This document shows positions 1 to 7,714 of a stretch of DNA of 64,000 nt, piece after piece. The DNA lies in the NCBI GenBank assembly GCA_025517485.1, contig JAOPKB010000021.1, positions 1-64,000 on the forward strand, read 5' to 3'. Position numbers and translations under genes: made by a program. The notes under the pieces are model-generated. The model saw only the letters and a program-made list of their open reading frames with translations. It ran no database searches and was not told the origin of the DNA. Source of the DNA: Natronoglomus mannanivorans (lineage in GTDB: Archaea; Halobacteriota; Halobacteria; Halobacteriales; Natrialbaceae). The first letter of the stretch is position 1; each line of letters starts with the position of its first letter.

Positions 1-131
1 CACGAAAGGCGCAAGCGCCTTTCGAACGACCTGTGGAGACTGCGCTCCCTGTGGACACGCCCGTGTCTGCAAAGCACGTCATTGAAACAGGAAGCCCCAC
101 CCTCAAGCGCGAGCCGAAAGGCGAGCGGTAG
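1..131 (+). CDS. tnpB: TnpB (IS200/IS605-type) C-terminus, cut by window edge
   Basis: The frame that starts at base 3 is open from the window edge to a TAG at 129-131. It encodes 42 residues that include VETALPVDTPVSAKHVIETG and end KREPKGER, which I recognise as the extreme C-terminus of haloarchaeal TnpB (OrfB, IS1341-type). TnpB is an RNA-guided nuclease carried by IS200/IS605-family elements. The RuvC catalytic residues and zinc finger lie outside the window, so I cannot tell whether the gene is intact. A perfect 10-bp inverted repeat at 3-24 (CGAAAGGCGC / GCGCCTTTCG) lies inside the coding sequence. The recognition rests on family knowledge; the reading frame is seen directly. Confidence 0.8.
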   Translation, partial: RKAQAPFERPVETALPVDTPVSAKHVIETGSPTLKREPKGER

Positions 132-146
132 GGCGGGGTAGTTCAC
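108..146 (+). ncRNA. Possible omega-RNA 3' hairpin and IS right end
   Basis: Bases 108-127 fold as CGC-GA-GCC-[GAAA]-GGC-GA-GCG: two GC-rich helices separated by tandem G-A mismatches and capped by a GNRA tetraloop, sitting across the last codons of tnpB. In this family the guide (omega) RNA is transcribed from the 3' end of tnpB and ends at the element's right boundary. The GGGCGGGGTAGTTCAC at 131-146 is a plausible right end, but its exact border is inferred. The 5' limit of the RNA cannot be set from sequence alone. Confidence 0.4.
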
Positions 147-448
147 GGCCCGTCCGACTCGTCTTTCTGCTCGCCGTCGTTTTCGTCTTCATTTCCGTCC
201 TCGTCGTCGTAATCCGATCGTCCGGTGACGGCCCAGTAGGCCTGTGAGAGCAACGTCACGGCGAATATCACGGTTAGAATAGCGGCGACGGCGTACGCCT
301 CGGTCCGCCCGAGCAGGTAGTTCGTGAGACCCGCTGCGACGACGACGAAAATAACGGCACCGACGGCCAACTCGAGGAGTTCGCGAAGCGTGGCGCGACT
401 GCTCGAGACGTCGACGTACTCGTCTTCGAAGCGGTCGATGATTCCCAT
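143..448 (-). CDS. Small two-helix membrane protein, unknown function
   Basis: This 101-residue protein has an acidic N-terminus, then two hydrophobic segments (about residues 21-47 and 51-75) that look like transmembrane helices, and a tail of about 25 residues made almost wholly of Asp, Glu, Asn and Lys. The layout suggests a small integral membrane protein with a charged cytoplasmic tail. I do not recognise a family. It ends immediately beside the TnpB element, so its 3' flank may be the insertion point of that element. The ATG at 446-448 is the only good start. Confidence 0.55.
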   Translation of the reverse strand: MGIIDRFEDEYVDVSSSRATLRELLELAVGAVIFVVVAAGLTNYLLGRTEAYAVAAILTVIFAVTLLSQAYWAVTGRSDYDDEDGNEDENDGEQKDESDGP

Positions 449-487
449 GGTAGATTACGTTTGATTGTGATTTCGAGTTCCAACACC

Positions 488-919
488 TTACTGCTGGTTC
501 CAGAGCCGTTCTATCCGTTCTGCGACGTACGCGATGGCGATCGCGAGGACGTCTCGATAGTCGCTGGGGAAGTCCGCCGTTGTCGCACGTCCAGCGTTCG
601 GCGGTGAGTGAAAGTGCGCTCGACCGACCTCCTTCGGATGTCTATCCCATCGACACTCCCACTGGTCCTCGTTCGTCCGGTCCTCGATGTAATGGACGGA
701 GAAGTTACCGCCGACGTACCATCGGATATCGAGCCGAGCAGTCCGAACGTCGGCGGGAAACGGCGATCGATCGTACCGGGCGCTGACGGTTCGGATCCGA
801 TCCGCGGACGGTTCGAACGTCACCGATTCGAACCGATCGTCCGTCGTGAGCCGACCGTAAATCGCTCGACAGACTTCCTCGTCGAGGGCACCGGTGTCTG
901 TGTCCTCTACTTCCGTCAT
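488..919 (-). CDS. TumE-like (DUF6516-like) toxin candidate
   Basis: This 143-residue protein sits downstream of an HTH gene with a 4-base ATGA overlap, so the two are translationally coupled. Its core reads RLDIRWYVGGNFSVHYIED and then WECRWDRHPK, followed by AHFHSPPNAG. That resembles the 'Y-H-Y ... R-(Y/W)-D-(N/R)-x-P-H ... F-H-H' arrangement of the TumE/DUF6516 toxins, which pair with HTH antitoxins. Family membership is inferred from this motif and the gene context, not from alignment. The biochemical activity of the family is not something I can state from the sequence. Confidence 0.5.
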   Translation of the reverse strand: MTEVEDTDTGALDEEVCRAIYGRLTTDDRFESVTFEPSADRIRTVSARYDRSPFPADVRTARLDIRWYVGGNFSVHYIEDRTNEDQWECRWDRHPKEVGRAHFHSPPNAGRATTADFPSDYRDVLAIAIAYVAERIERLWNQQ

Positions 920-1452
920 CCGACGAGTCCGGCTCCATCGAAGGCATCTCGATCCTTTCGGGCACGGTCGATGACTCGAAGCTCACGGCGAACCGTCTTC
1001 CAGTCACCGATGTCCTGCCAGACCGTCTCCATCGAGTCGTAGTCACCCTCCTCGAGCGCATCGACCTGCCGCGGATGATCCACACCGTACTGCTCGCGAT
1101 ACGCCCGTTCCGCGTCGACTAACGTCTCGAGTTTGCGCTCGAGTTCGTCGTCGGTGTGTTCTCTGCGAAGTTCGTTGGCACGAGCCCACTCGAAGTAGGC
1201 GTGGTTTCGCTGGTATCGCTTCGGCCGACCCTCGAGTGGCTCGACGATTCCTCGTGCAGCGAACCACTCGAGGTGTTCTCGTGCGGCACCCTCGGAACAG
1301 TGGGCGCGGTCGGCGACAGTCTCGGCTGTCGCCGGTTCGTACAACTGGATGGCCGTCTCGTACACGCGATCACGGGTGGAGGTATTTCGATCCCACTGCT
1401 GTCGCTCTTCGTCGACAGCGTTCGTGTTCTCGGGATAGCCGGCACCGGGCAT
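916..1452 (-). CDS. Winged-helix regulator, DUF7342-like; probable antitoxin
   Basis: With the ATG at 1450-1452 the product is 178 residues. It has TRDRVYETAIQLYEPAT, then an HTH (TAETVADRAHCSEGAAREHL) and a wing ending in YQRNHAYFEW. This is the layout of the haloarchaeal DUF7342-type DNA-binding proteins. An upstream ATG at 1477-1479 would add 9 residues, and the frame stays open to 1539. I prefer 1452 because the AT-rich TATA-like stretch at 1480-1488 then lies about 30 bases upstream, as expected for a near-leaderless archaeal transcript. It overlaps the downstream TumE-like gene by 4 bases, which fits an antitoxin-toxin pair that represses its own promoter. Confidence 0.6.
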   Translation of the reverse strand: MPGAGYPENTNAVDEERQQWDRNTSTRDRVYETAIQLYEPATAETVADRAHCSEGAAREHLEWFAARGIVEPLEGRPKRYQRNHAYFEWARANELRREHTDDELERKLETLVDAERAYREQYGVDHPRQVDALEEGDYDSMETVWQDIGDWKTVRRELRVIDRARKDRDAFDGAGLVG

Positions 1453-1479
1453 ACGAGACGGTTCGAGCCACCGGGCCAT

Positions 1480-1508
1480 ATATTTGTCCCACAGAAAAAT
1501 ATATCGAG
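1480..1508 (-). promoter_or_regulatory. TATA-like elements of the TumE-type pair
   Basis: Two AT-rich stretches lie upstream of the HTH gene on the minus strand: ACAAATATAT close to the start and GATATATTTTT about 20 bases further up (1497-1508). They stand out in very GC-rich surroundings. The nearer one is about 30 bases from the ATG at 1452. Which one is used is not decided by sequence. Confidence 0.4.
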
Positions 1509-1568
1509 TTATCGTCGATCGGTCACCGACGTACGGCATCGAGGCTCGAAGAGCCTCGTGGTGCGGAC

Positions 1569-2579
1569 TCAGCAGAACTCTTCGAGTGTCGTCTGATCTC
1601 GTTTCAGCGGCCGCGCTCGGTAGCCGTACTCGGTCTCGAGGACGTCCGCGAAGGCCTCGTCGGAGCCGTGGGTGGTGTACACCCGATCGGGATCGATCGC
1701 CCGGACGGTCTCGAGGAGTTCGTCGAAGTCACAGTGGTCGGTCAGCGGGAAGGTGACGTCGTAGCCGCCCCGGTACAGGAAGGAGTCGTCGACGGCCCAA
1801 CCGGAGAAGCCGGCTTTGAGCGCGTCGGTGCGCTCGACGAGTCGGCCGGTCCAGTCGGCACGCGACTGGTTCGAGGGGACGACGAGGATCTCGTCGGTCA
1901 GGGCGTCGAGGTCCTCGCCAGCGGCGTCGAACTCGCGGGCCGGAAACGAGAGCTCCGTCGCGGACTCGATCGCCCGGTTGACGTCACGAATCGATCCGGA
2001 GACCAGCACCTCCCGCTCGGTCGCCTCGCGGGCCAGCCACTGGAGCTTCTGGGCGCGGCCCAACGAGTAGCCAAAGAGGACCAGCGGCCGGTCGTCGTTG
2101 TCCTGCATCCAGTCGCGGATCTCGGTCTCGAGGGCCTCCTGGGACGGGAACCGGTACTTAGGGAGGCCGTAGGTCGTCTCCATCACCAGTACATCGGCAT
2201 CGATCGCGTGGGGGTCGAATCCCTCGAGGAAACACCGGTCGCGGATCGAGAAGTCGCCGGTGTAGCAGTAGCGGCGGCCGTCCGCGCCGTCGATGAGCGC
2301 CGCGCTCGAGCCGACGACGTGGCCGGCGGGGACCAGTTCGACCTCCGGCGTCGAGTCGACGAACTCGAAGCTGGTTCCGGTTCGCGCCTCGGCGATGGCG
2401 GCGGTCTCGGGCGAACAGACGACCGTCTCCGGCGCCGAGCGGAAGGTGTGGTCGGCGTGAGCGTGGCTCACGATGTTGGTGTCGCCAACCGCGCTTCGGG
2501 CGTCGGCGACGATCCGGGGACCGCCGTCGACCTCGAAGTCGAAGTGGAAGTGGATGCCATCGTGGTGTCTGACCGTCAC
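1569..2579 (-). CDS. MBL-fold exonuclease, mRNA 3'-end processing factor-like
   Basis: This 336-residue protein of the metallo-beta-lactamase fold starts at GTG (2577-2579). It has the zinc motif HAHADH (His39, His41, Asp43, His44), a later 'AGHVVGSS' strand, TGDFSIRDR as a motif III-like Asp, and DVLVMETTYG. These are typical of the Artemis/CPSF-like nucleases annotated in haloarchaea as 'mRNA 3'-end processing factor'. The size is right for the short archaeal branch without KH domains. Its likely role is cytoplasmic RNA or DNA 3'-end processing. The substrate is not established for this subfamily, so 'exonuclease' is an inference from the family. Confidence 0.75.
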   Translation of the reverse strand: MTVRHHDGIHFHFDFEVDGGPRIVADARSAVGDTNIVSHAHADHTFRSAPETVVCSPETAAIAEARTGTSFEFVDSTPEVELVPAGHVVGSSAALIDGADGRRYCYTGDFSIRDRCFLEGFDPHAIDADVLVMETTYGLPKYRFPSQEALETEIRDWMQDNDDRPLVLFGYSLGRAQKLQWLAREATEREVLVSGSIRDVNRAIESATELSFPAREFDAAGEDLDALTDEILVVPSNQSRADWTGRLVERTDALKAGFSGWAVDDSFLYRGGYDVTFPLTDHCDFDELLETVRAIDPDRVYTTHGSDEAFADVLETEYGYRARPLKRDQTTLEEFC

Positions 2580-2761
2580 GGGATACGCGATGGAAGGGCT
2601 CGAGCACCGTTTCCCTGTCGGTTTCGTCGGTCGCGTGGCTCGAATTCTCTCTCAGCCCCGGTCGAGTGGGTCGAATCTCGAGGTCGGGTCTCGGCCGGTG
2701 AAGAGGCGAATACTCACGCTGAAAAGCCGCCTTTTTGTGACTTCCCGGTGAGCACTCGCGT

Positions 2762-3049
2762 ATGACGGAATCGACCGACCGCACGCGAGCACACGTGTTC
2801 GTCTCGGGAACGGTACAGGGCGTCTTCTACCGCGCGACGACCCGCGACACAGCCGGTGAGCACGGCGTCGACGGCTGGGTGAAGAACCTCGAGGACGGAC
2901 GCGTCGAGGCGGTCTTCGAGGGACCGACCGAGGCCGTCGAATCGATGGTCGAGTGGTGTCACGAGGGGAGTCCGGCCGCCGACGTCGCGGACGTCGAGGC
3001 CGAGTACGAGGACCCGCAGGGCGAAGACGGGTTCGAGATTCGGTACTGA
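2762..3049 (+). CDS. acyP: Acylphosphatase
   Basis: This 95-residue protein hydrolyses carboxyl-phosphate bonds of acyl phosphates. The signature HVFVSGTVQGVFYRATTR and the GWVKNLEDGRVEAVFEG block are both complete, with the expected catalytic Arg24 and Asn42. Length and fold match the small cytosolic acylphosphatases. It is divergent from the MBL nuclease, with its start about 180 bases away. The family identification is secure; the physiological substrate is unknown, as is usual for the family. Confidence 0.9.
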   Translation: MTESTDRTRAHVFVSGTVQGVFYRATTRDTAGEHGVDGWVKNLEDGRVEAVFEGPTEAVESMVEWCHEGSPAADVADVEAEYEDPQGEDGFEIRY

Positions 3050-3068
3050 CTGTTCGCGCGTTTCGAGT

Positions 3069-3638
3069 CTACCTCTCGCCGTCCGCGTTCGTCGCCGTCT
3101 CGAGCGAGTCCCCCTCGCCGTCCGATTCCGACACAGCCTCCGACTCGAGTGCCGCCACGTACTCCGCGAGCCACGGCGGTTCCTCGGTGTGGGCCCACTT
3201 TGCCCACTCGGCCTTCTCGCCCGCGTAGTAGGCCCGGTAGGCGCCGACGACGTCGTCCGGACGACGATACTCCTCGGGCATCGTCTGAGGGCGCGGCGTC
3301 GGCTCGCTCGAGGGGAAGTCGATCTCGTCGGGGTCGATCCGCTCGATCACCTGCCAGCTGGCGTGATCGTCGTCCTTCTCGTAGCGGTCGACGAACTCCT
3401 CGTTCAACGCTGCTGCGTGCTCGCGCAACCGAAGCCAGTTCGCCCGCGACTCGGTGGCCCACGTCGTCACGGGATGGCTCGTGTGTGTTGGCTGGTAGAG
3501 AAACTCCGCCTCGAGGCCGTTGACTCGAGCGGCCGTACACAGGACCTGTGCGGCCTCGAGCAGCAGCTTGTTGACGTGCTGGTCGCAGTGATAGCGGGCG
3601 GCCAGTCGCGGGTCCTCGTCGAGCCAGAAGACGTTCAC
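3069..3638 (-). CDS. Pyrimidine-dimer DNA glycosylase-like (PF03013-type) protein
   Basis: The conserved family start reads (V/M)NVFWLDEDPRLAARYHCDQH, so I chose the GTG at 3636-3638 (189 residues) over an ATG 14 codons upstream that adds only low-quality sequence. Further motifs are HVNKLLLEAAQVLCTA, THTSHPVTTWATESRANWL, MPEEYR and AYRAYYAGEKAEWAKW. These match the family often annotated as 'pyrimidine dimer DNA glycosylase', common in phages and haloarchaea. The enzymatic assignment comes from the family label only; I would not claim glycosylase activity without alignment to T4 DenV catalytic residues. The last 25 residues are an acidic low-complexity tail. Confidence 0.6.
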   Translation of the reverse strand: MNVFWLDEDPRLAARYHCDQHVNKLLLEAAQVLCTAARVNGLEAEFLYQPTHTSHPVTTWATESRANWLRLREHAAALNEEFVDRYEKDDDHASWQVIERIDPDEIDFPSSEPTPRPQTMPEEYRRPDDVVGAYRAYYAGEKAEWAKWAHTEEPPWLAEYVAALESEAVSESDGEGDSLETATNADGER

Positions 3639-3712
3639 GATAGTGGTAGGGCTGGCACCCACCTGAGCCTGTCGTCGCAATCTTCAACGGGGTCCCCGTG
3701 GAACGCCTCTGT

Positions 3713-5176
3713 ATGATCACAGGCGAGCGGATGGCCGCCGTCGACGAGAACGCGGCGGCGCTTGGCGTCCCGCGCAAGCAACTGATGGAGTCGAGCGGAC
3801 ACGCCGTCGCCCGTGTCGTCCGCGAGGTCGCCGATCCCGGGACTCGGGTCGCGATCGTCGCCGGACGCGGCAACAACGGCGGCGACGCGTTCGTGACGGC
3901 GCGGTTTCTGGATAACTACGACGTCACGACGCTCTTGCTCGGGCGCAGCGAGAACATCGGCACGCGAATCTCGAGAGAGAACTGGGAGGCCCTCGAGCGA
4001 GCCGAGTACGAGACGCGGGAGGTCACGGACTCGAAGACGTTCGAGCTGCCGGCGTGTGACGTGATCATCGACGCGATGCTCGGAACCGGCATCTCGGGCT
4101 CGCTGCGAGAGCCCGCGGCGACCGCGGCCGAGGCGATCAACGCTGCGGACGCGACCATCGTCGCCGTCGACGTCCCCTCGGGATTCGACGCCGAGAACGG
4201 CGAACACGCGGACAACGGCGTCGAGGCCGACCACGTCGTCACCTTCCACGACACGAAACCGGGACTCGAGGACCTGACGGCTGACGTGACGGTCGCGGAC
4301 ATCGGCATTCCGGCGGCGGCGGAGCGGTTCGTCGGTCCGGGCGACCTCGACCTCGCCCGGCCAACCCAGCGTGAGGGCCGGGCGTTCGTCGTCGGCGGCG
4401 GCCCGTACACAGGTGCACCCGCATTGGCTGCACAGGCCGCGCTGCGTTCGGGAATGGAACTCTCGTTCGTCGCCGCGCCGGACACCGTCGCCGGCGAGAT
4501 ACAGGGCTACGCGGAGGACCTGATCGTCCAGCCCTACGAGGGCGACCGGCTGACGCCGGAGCAGGTCGACGACCTCGTCGACACCGCGGAGGGCTACGAC
4601 GACGTCGTGATTCTGGGGCCGGGGCTTGGCAACGCCGACGAGACCCTCGAGGCCGCTCGCGAGTTCCTCGAGGCCTACACCGGGCCCGCGGTCGTCGATG
4701 CCGACGCCTTGCCGATCGTGCCCGAGATCGATACCGAGGCAACCCTGATCTGTACGCCCAACCGGAAGGAACTCGCGGCGATGGGCGGCCCGGAGGTCGA
4801 GGATCTTCGGGCGTCGATGGACGAAATCGAGGACTTCGCCGCGGATCTGGGCCACGTGGTCCTCGCGAAGGGCGTCGACGACGTGGTCTCCGACGGCGAG
4901 CGAACGCTCGTCGCGCGCGTCGGGAACCCGGGGATGGCCGTCGGCGGCACCGGCGACCTGCTCGCGGGCATCTCGGCCGGACTGCTCGAGCACGTCGACC
5001 CGTTCGAGGCCGCGGCAGCGGCGGCCTACGTCAACGGCCGGGCGGGCGAGGTCGTCGCGGATCGGCAGGGCCACGAGAGCGGGCTCGGAATCTACGCCTC
5101 GGATATGCTCGAGGCGATTCCGACGGTGCTGTGGGGCGACGCCGGCGAGCGAGAGCGGGGTGAGAACGATGACTGA
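3713..5176 (+). CDS. nnr: Bifunctional NAD(P)H-hydrate epimerase/dehydratase
   Basis: A fusion of 487 residues that repairs hydrated NADH and NADPH. The N-terminal half carries the epimerase YjeF_N module: AVDENAAALGVP, RQL(M)ESSGHAVA, AGRGNNGGDAFVTAR and AVDVPSGFDA. The C-terminal half carries the ADP-dependent dehydratase (carbohydrate-kinase fold): VVGGGPYTGAPALAAQAAL, VILGPGLGN, DADALP, CTPNRKELAAM and GNPGMAVGGTGDLLAG, the last with its conserved GTGD loop. The start at 3713 (MITGERM) fits the family N-terminus better than the ATG five codons earlier. It overlaps moaC by 8 bases, so the two are probably translated from one message. Confidence 0.93.
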   Translation: MITGERMAAVDENAAALGVPRKQLMESSGHAVARVVREVADPGTRVAIVAGRGNNGGDAFVTARFLDNYDVTTLLLGRSENIGTRISRENWEALERAEYETREVTDSKTFELPACDVIIDAMLGTGISGSLREPAATAAEAINAADATIVAVDVPSGFDAENGEHADNGVEADHVVTFHDTKPGLEDLTADVTVADIGIPAAAERFVGPGDLDLARPTQREGRAFVVGGGPYTGAPALAAQAALRSGMELSFVAAPDTVAGEIQGYAEDLIVQPYEGDRLTPEQVDDLVDTAEGYDDVVILGPGLGNADETLEAAREFLEAYTGPAVVDADALPIVPEIDTEATLICTPNRKELAAMGGPEVEDLRASMDEIEDFAADLGHVVLAKGVDDVVSDGERTLVARVGNPGMAVGGTGDLLAGISAGLLEHVDPFEAAAAAAYVNGRAGEVVADRQGHESGLGIYASDMLEAIPTVLWGDAGERERGENDD

Positions 5177-5765
5177 CCAGAACGACTCGAGTAGCGCGAG
5201 TCGAGAGGGCGGGACGCGCGAGGAGAGCGCGAGCGACTCGAGCGACGACGCCCGAGCCGGTGCAGACGACCTCACGCACACCACGACCGAGGGCGACGTG
5301 CAGATGGTCGACGTCGGCGAGAAACCCGACAGCGAACGCCGGGCAGTCGCCGCCGGCGAGATTCGGCTCCGTCCTGAAACGGTCGCCGCGATCCGCGACG
5401 ACGAGGTCGGCAAGGGCGACGTGCTCGCCACCGCACGGATCGGCGCGATTCAGGCGGTCAAACACACCTGGGAGACGATCCCGATGTGTCACCAGATCCC
5501 GATCACCAACGTGGATACCGACTTCGCCCTCGCAGAAGACCGGATCGAGTGTGAGGTCGCCGTCGAGACGACCGGTAAAACGGGTTGTGAGATGGAAGCC
5601 CTCGAGGGCGTTACGACGGGGCTCAACGTCGTCTGGGACATGGTGAAGGCCATCGAGAAGGACGACGCCGGGGGATACCCGGCGACGAGGATCGAGAACG
5701 TGCGGGTGCTCGAGAAGCGAAAAGAGCGTGTGGAACGCACGGAAGAATCCGACCCGTCTACATGA
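5169..5765 (+). CDS. moaC: Cyclic pyranopterin monophosphate synthase
   Basis: MoaC catalyses the second step of molybdenum-cofactor synthesis, making cyclic pyranopterin monophosphate. Family motifs are clear: MVDVGEKP, R.A.A.G.I, GDVLATARIGAIQAVKHTWE, MCHQIPITNVD and TGKTGCEMEALEGVTTGLN. The N-terminal ~35 residues (Ser, Asp and Glu rich) are an acidic extension common in haloarchaea. It begins inside the end of nnr and ends in a 4-base ATGA overlap with the next gene, so it is the middle gene of a tight three-gene operon. Confidence 0.95.
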   Translation: MTDQNDSSSASREGGTREESASDSSDDARAGADDLTHTTTEGDVQMVDVGEKPDSERRAVAAGEIRLRPETVAAIRDDEVGKGDVLATARIGAIQAVKHTWETIPMCHQIPITNVDTDFALAEDRIECEVAVETTGKTGCEMEALEGVTTGLNVVWDMVKAIEKDDAGGYPATRIENVRVLEKRKERVERTEESDPST

Positions 5766-6781
5766 CCTCCAGGCTCCGAACGCCGTTGTGTGACCTCCTC
5801 GCGATCGAGTATCCCATCGTGCAGGCGCCGATCGGCAGCGCGACCTGTCCCGACCTCGCCGCGGCCGTCTCCGAGGCTGGCGGACTCGGCCAGCTCGCGG
5901 TCACCTGGCGGGACCTCGAGGAGACCCGCCGCGTAATCGGCGAAACGCGAGCGCTGACCGACGAGCCGTTCGCGGTCAACCTCGTGCTCGACGACGCGAC
6001 CGGCACCAACGAAACCGAACGCCATCTAGACGCGGTTCTCGAGGCCGGCGCGGAGATCGTCACGCTCTCGTTCGGTGACCCTGCGCCGTACGTCGAGCGG
6101 ATCCACGACGCCGACGGGACCGTCCTCCAGACCGTCACCAGCGCAGCGGGGGCCGAACGTGCGGCCGAGGCCGGTGTCGATGCGGTCGTCACGCAGGGGC
6201 TCGAGGCTGGCGGCCACGTCGAGGGAACGGTGGCGACGACGGCGCTCGTGCCGCGGGTCGCCGACGCGGTCGACGTTCCGGTAGTCGCGGCGGGTGGCAT
6301 CGGTGATGGAAGAGGGATCGCTGCCACACTCGCTCTCGGGGCCGACGGCGCCTGGCTCGGCACGCGATTCGTCGCGACCGAGGAGGCGGTCGTCCACGAC
6401 CGCTACCGCGAGCGTCTTCACCAGAGCGACGAGACCGATACACGCTACACGACCGCCTTCGACAAGGGTTGGCCGGGGATGGCCCACCGAGTGCTCGCAA
6501 ACGAGACGCTCGAGCGGTGGGCGGACGCCGGTCGGCCGGAGTCCGGGTCGCGGCCCGGCGAACGCGACGTCGTCGCCAGAACGGGCTCGGGAGAGCCGAT
6601 CGAACGCTACGACGAGGCGCTGGCGACGCCCGACGTTTCGGGTGAGATCGACGAGATGGCGTTGTACGCCGGGCAGAGCGTCGGGTCGATAGCGGAGACC
6701 CGTCCTGCAAAAGCGCTCGTCACAGCGCTCGTCGAGGAAACGGAGGCGGCGATCGCGTCGCTTCCAGAAAACGTATCGTGA
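5762..6781 (+). CDS. Nitronate monooxygenase (2-nitropropane dioxygenase) family
   Basis: This 339-residue TIM-barrel flavoprotein oxidises nitronates such as propionate-3-nitronate to keto acids. The N-terminus has YPIVQAPIGSATCPDLAAAVSEAGGLG, then 'VVTQGLEAGGHVEG', and the FMN-phosphate loop VPVVAAGGIGDGRGIAATLA followed by GADGAWLGTRFVATEE. Length is normal for the family. It is coupled to moaC by an ATGA overlap. The link to NAD(P)HX repair and cofactor genes is only positional; a detoxification or repair role is a reasonable inference. Confidence 0.85.
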   Translation: MTSRLRTPLCDLLAIEYPIVQAPIGSATCPDLAAAVSEAGGLGQLAVTWRDLEETRRVIGETRALTDEPFAVNLVLDDATGTNETERHLDAVLEAGAEIVTLSFGDPAPYVERIHDADGTVLQTVTSAAGAERAAEAGVDAVVTQGLEAGGHVEGTVATTALVPRVADAVDVPVVAAGGIGDGRGIAATLALGADGAWLGTRFVATEEAVVHDRYRERLHQSDETDTRYTTAFDKGWPGMAHRVLANETLERWADAGRPESGSRPGERDVVARTGSGEPIERYDEALATPDVSGEIDEMALYAGQSVGSIAETRPAKALVTALVEETEAAIASLPENVS

Positions 6782-6848
6782 AACCGTTGTTTCGACCGAC
6801 AGAGCCGTTCGGTTCTTCGAATGGACTGTCCGTCACTACGACGTGAAC

Positions 6849-7337
6849 TCAGTCACCTAGCTCTCGAAGTTTCTTCTGCATCTGCGTGTACACTTTTGGA
6901 TGTAGGTTCATTCCCTCATCGACGAGGTCGTAGAGGACATCAGTTGCTTCGCTCGAGGTTACACTCCCGTCTTTCACGCACTTCAATAACAACGTCGTCA
7001 CCCACCAACACTCGACACCGTGGCTCCGAGCGACCTCGATCAGCCCTTTGTCGTTGGCGAGTAAAACCGCTTCTCCGTCCTCCGCAACAAGAATAACCGA
7101 CGCGTCCGTGACCGCGATCCCCTCTAACGTTGCGACTTCCTCGGCTTCGGGAGGTGTCTCGTGTACAGATACGTCTTCGAGAAACGATTTGAGTGCAGTC
7201 GTCCCACGCTTTCCGTCGGTACACACCTCCGAGCGAACGTTCTCGGTCGTTCGTATCTCGTCGAAACAACTCGTGAGGAGGTCGAGTCGGCCAACCCACG
7301 CGAGCGGAATCAGCGCAGACGAATCGACGACGACCAT
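6849..7337 (-). CDS. PIN-domain (DUF3368) toxin
   Basis: A 162-residue PIN-domain protein, probably a ribonuclease toxin. The acidic residues expected for PIN catalysis are visible: Asp5 in MVVVDSSALI, Asp78 in GIAVTDASVILVA and Asp96 in LLANDKGLI. The DUF3368 pattern 'VTDAS..LVA...G....ANDKGL...A...G' is recognisable. The ATG at 7335-7337 shares one base with the stop of the upstream UPF0175 gene (TAATG), so they are co-translated. The frame stays open far upstream, but those extra residues are Arg-rich shadow sequence lying under the reductase gene. Confidence 0.8.
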   Translation of the reverse strand: MVVVDSSALIPLAWVGRLDLLTSCFDEIRTTENVRSEVCTDGKRGTTALKSFLEDVSVHETPPEAEEVATLEGIAVTDASVILVAEDGEAVLLANDKGLIEVARSHGVECWWVTTLLLKCVKDGSVTSSEATDVLYDLVDEGMNLHPKVYTQMQKKLRELGD

Positions 7338-7630
7338 TAGATTCGCTCGAGGTCGCGTTCGAGGTCCTCGGTCGTGTACCCGACGTCGAGACCTTCTTCG
7401 GCGGCGAGTGAAACCATCTCGACGTAACTCACGTCCGCGAGCTCCGCCGCTTTGCGGAGTGTTATCCGGTGTTCCCGAAGCTGTTCTACTGCCCTTTCTC
7501 TCCGCCAGTCTGCCAGTCCTTGTCGGATAAGACGGCGAAGAACTTCTGACCTGTCCGCACTCATCTCCTCCTCGAGTTCGGAGAGTGCATCTTCGTCGTC
7601 TTCCGGTATCCGCGTCGTCACTGTTTTCAT
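7337..7630 (-). CDS. UPF0175-family antitoxin
   Basis: This 97-residue protein has an N-terminal ribbon-helix-helix-like part (MKTVTTRIPEDDEDALSELE, then RSEVLRRLIRQGLADW). A C-terminal UPF0175 part follows: ITLRKAAELADVSYVEMVSL and EEGLDVGYTTEDLERDLERI. UPF0175 proteins are the usual partners of DUF3368 PIN toxins in archaea. Here the two genes overlap by one base. It probably neutralises the PIN nuclease and represses its own promoter through the repeats just upstream. Confidence 0.8.
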   Translation of the reverse strand: MKTVTTRIPEDDEDALSELEEEMSADRSEVLRRLIRQGLADWRRERAVEQLREHRITLRKAAELADVSYVEMVSLAAEEGLDVGYTTEDLERDLERI

Positions 7631-7670
7631 CGTTACGTCTCACTACGTTACGATACCCTGTGAATGTAAC
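7631..7670 (-). promoter_or_regulatory. Operator-like repeats of the UPF0175/PIN pair
   Basis: Immediately upstream of the antitoxin ATG, CGTTACG occurs at 7631-7637 and again at 7646-7652, spaced 15 bases centre to centre. A third, inverted half (GTAAC) lies at 7666-7670. Regular spacing close to the start fits autoregulation by the ribbon-helix-helix-like antitoxin. This is inferred from pattern only. Confidence 0.4.
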
Positions 7671-7714
7671 GGACACCGATCTCCACGAAACGCAGCGATC
7701 TACAGCGGACGTCC

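Noticed and set aside
1236..2765. Open frame of 509 codons on the plus strand
   Set aside because: Antisense to the MBL-fold nuclease and the HTH gene; no domain recognisable.
3635..5431. Open frame of 598 codons antisense to nnr and moaC
   Set aside because: Shadow of two well-identified genes; no family motif and very basic.
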